From assembly GCA_037833965.1 (NCBI GenBank), contig AP031351.1:2678501-2742500 (forward strand): DNA of 64,000 nucleotides, read 5' to 3'. The notes under the pieces are model-generated. The model worked only from the letters and a program-made list of their open reading frames with translations. It was not told where the DNA came from and did no database searches. The position numbers and the translations under genes are program-made. This document shows positions 62,401 through 64,000 of this stretch, one piece after another. The stretch comes from Marchantia polymorpha subsp. ruderalis. Its lineage: Eukaryota; Streptophyta; Marchantiopsida; Marchantiales; Marchantiaceae. The number at the start of each line of letters is the position of its first letter. Positions within the stretch are counted from its first letter, which is position 1.

Positions 62401-63921
62401 CCCTTAGCCTTCCTCCATTCGGCTAAAACCTCGTCCCTCTGGAGTCTTCGGTACCATCCTCTCAGCTGCAGATAAAGTTGATACATAAGTAATTTGAACT
62501 ATATGCGAAACGAACGGGATAACCATACGGAACCACATTTCCGGGTTGCAGTTACAACTAAGCGACAGTGTAAGTTCCCAAGTTTGATTAGTAGCTAGAA
62601 GTGTCACATGCAACTCATTTCACCGTCAACCGAAATTTACATTCGTACCACTGGCAAGCTGACCAAAACTTCACTGTATGCTAGAAAATGCACATACTGA
62701 GGCATATCACTGAATGAAGCAACACAGAGCACCAGTACTGGCTTCGACCAGACTGCAAGCCAAGGCGAAGTGCACTTGGGAAAGACAATCCATAAACTTC
62801 ATGTACAATGCAAGCGACGTTGACTACCTGTGCCTTGTTGATTTCCTTGGCCACAGCCAGAGTGATTTCTGCCGTGATGTCACTGTGGGTCAAAGTGTAA
62901 CTGCGAGGCACGTGCTCCGGATGTTTCTCCTGATCGACTCCAAGAAATAACACGCACAGCTTGGATGCCTCGAAAATAGCTGGCCCAAACAACCTCGCTT
63001 CCTGGGAATACAAAGACCAAAACGGTGCGTAGAGCACGGGAGATACCATCAATACCGTGACCCATATTGTGAGATGATAACGTCCAGGGAACAGCAGTGA
63101 GAAGTGAACTCGTGACAATCTCATTGATGTACAGCTCACGAAAGTACAAGTAGAAGAAATGATGGATACAGATCGAACTTAAGCCGACAATGAGATCGTA
63201 TTGGATCTGTTTCGATCCACTTCTTTAGTTTCATGGACACCAAATACTTCTAAAAGATGGTCTTCTTACCCTTGGGAAAAAAGTGAACGAAAGACATACG
63301 AAAGAGATTTGCAATGAGTTTGAAGAGCATATGGCCACTGAATGAACGTAGTTACGACAACATATTGAAACCCGGCATCAAAAGTGAGAAGGGTTGCATG
63401 GGATAGTAGACACAATTGCTCGAGCATGGGCGTGGGCTCTCCGGCCAGCCAACTCAGAAAGGAATCCGAATACACAAAAAAGAACTTGACGGGCGCAAAG
63501 CCATGAATGCAAGGAGACACTGTCAGATCCTGAGATGAAGGGAAGGGTGACTAGGCAAACACTGACAATCAAAAGTCCAAACTGGAGTAGCTAGATCTCT
63601 TACCACAGCAGGTACTGGCCTCGCGTCTTCTTGACCCAGACCATCGCATGCCTCTCCTAGCCTGTACAATTTTACATAGCTTTGTTGATTCCAGAAGGAA
63701 GAACCGAGTCCTCTAGCGTGATTCCTCCTCCTTCCGTTACCATTCCTCAAACCTGTGACCTCTGTAGTTGCTAATCCAGTTGCGTCTGCCTTTCTGAACC
63801 TCGAGGCGTAGGTGGGAAGAGAAGATGAGGTGGACGGAAAATTAATTCCCAGCTCAGCAGAGTTTCCGGCATTTACCATCCGAGAGAGGGAAGACGAGAG
63901 ACCATTGACACAAGCTGCCAT
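59471..63921 (-). CDS. SGR: STAY-GREEN (SGR) magnesium dechelatase, six exons
   Basis: Plastid enzyme that removes Mg from chlorophyll a to give pheophytin a, the committed step of chlorophyll breakdown, acting at thylakoids with other catabolic enzymes. Coding exons (minus): 63,921-63,604, 63,001-62,828, 62,465-62,298, 61,982-61,931, 60,579-60,462, 59,723-59,471; phases agree, 360 residues against about 270 in Arabidopsis, with long N- and C-terminal parts. Residues 1-106 include a Ser/Arg-rich transit leader. The core reads EARLFGPAIFEASKL, HPEHVPRSYTLTHSDITAEI, GWYRRLQRDEVLAEWRKAKG, MSLHVHCHISGGHWLLNL, VLEAFMHGDRALFEKHPD and VWVYFHSNMEEYNRVENWGP. The C-terminus keeps the SGR Cys motif, ICPAPCNCCSRHRSLIP, with SR where FP is usual. 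The exon 5 donor is GTGAGT at 60,461; a weaker in-frame-compatible donor (AAG|GTACAC) lies 20 bases earlier. Introns 4 (1.35 kb) and 5 (0.74 kb) are the largest of the 3' half. Confidence 0.95.
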
Positions 63922-64000
63922 GGCCGAAGGAATTAAATCTAATAAAAATGTATTCAGTCAATTTCTCGAATTCTTTGAAGTATGGCCCGCTGCGGAGCTT
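63922..64000 (-). promoter_or_regulatory. Start of the STAY-GREEN leader, cut by the window edge
   Basis: Only 79 bases upstream of the start codon are present. They are probably 5' untranslated sequence; the promoter lies outside the window. Confidence 0.5.

Noticed and set aside
1-64000. CRISPR array, tRNA or rRNA genes
   Set aside because: I looked for regularly spaced repeats and for tRNA T-arm motifs on both strands and saw none; a covariance-model scan would be needed to exclude a tRNA formally.

Overview
The window looks like nuclear DNA of a land plant, most likely a bryophyte-grade species (moss is my best guess, not proven). The reasons are multi-exon genes with mostly short introns, three nuclear genes for plastid proteins with N-terminal targeting leaders, a plant MAX2 gene uninterrupted by introns, and long very AT-rich stretches between genes. 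I found no sign of a bacterial or organellar replicon: no operons, no rRNA, no recognisable tRNA and no CRISPR array.

Layout. 3.9-8.1 kb (minus): nine-exon chloroplast ClpC Hsp100 chaperone, preceded by a GC-rich upstream region (8.15-9.7 kb). 10.5-21.95 kb: an AT-rich desert with no gene, holding hairpins and a non-autonomous hAT-like element (20.4-21.0 kb). 23.3-25.3 kb (plus): three-exon F-box/LRR gene resembling Arabidopsis At1g10780. 25.3-32.9 kb: intergenic, the second half AT-rich. 33-36.8 kb (plus): MAX2, the F-box/LRR subunit of strigolactone/karrikin signalling, with a GC-rich leader that contains a perfect 36-bp palindrome. 38.1-48.2 kb: intergenic and repeat-rich, with a broken LINE (minus), next to a decayed Ty3/Gypsy LTR element (plus) that carries a second hAT-like element with an exact 8-bp target duplication. 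48.6-50.7 kb (plus): ABCI10-type plastid ABC ATPase. 53.8-57.0 kb (minus): GT43 xylan glycosyltransferase of the IRX9/IRX9L type. 59.5-63.9 kb (minus): STAY-GREEN Mg-dechelatase, six exons.

Working together. The genes are independent transcription units. Three encode plastid proteins (ClpC, ABCI10-like, STAY-GREEN) and two are F-box/LRR proteins expected in SCF ubiquitin ligases. ClpC protein quality control, STAY-GREEN chlorophyll breakdown and MAX2 signalling all touch chloroplast maintenance or senescence, but co-location is probably chance. I did not find a convincing new multi-gene system. The most useful leads are the hAT-like family with its built-in empty-site control, the palindrome upstream of MAX2, a G-quadruplex-capable tract inside MAX2, and a non-canonical GC-type splice donor in the ABCI10-like gene. 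Exon coordinates were worked out by hand from splice signals, reading phase and remembered family sequences, and have not been checked against transcripts.
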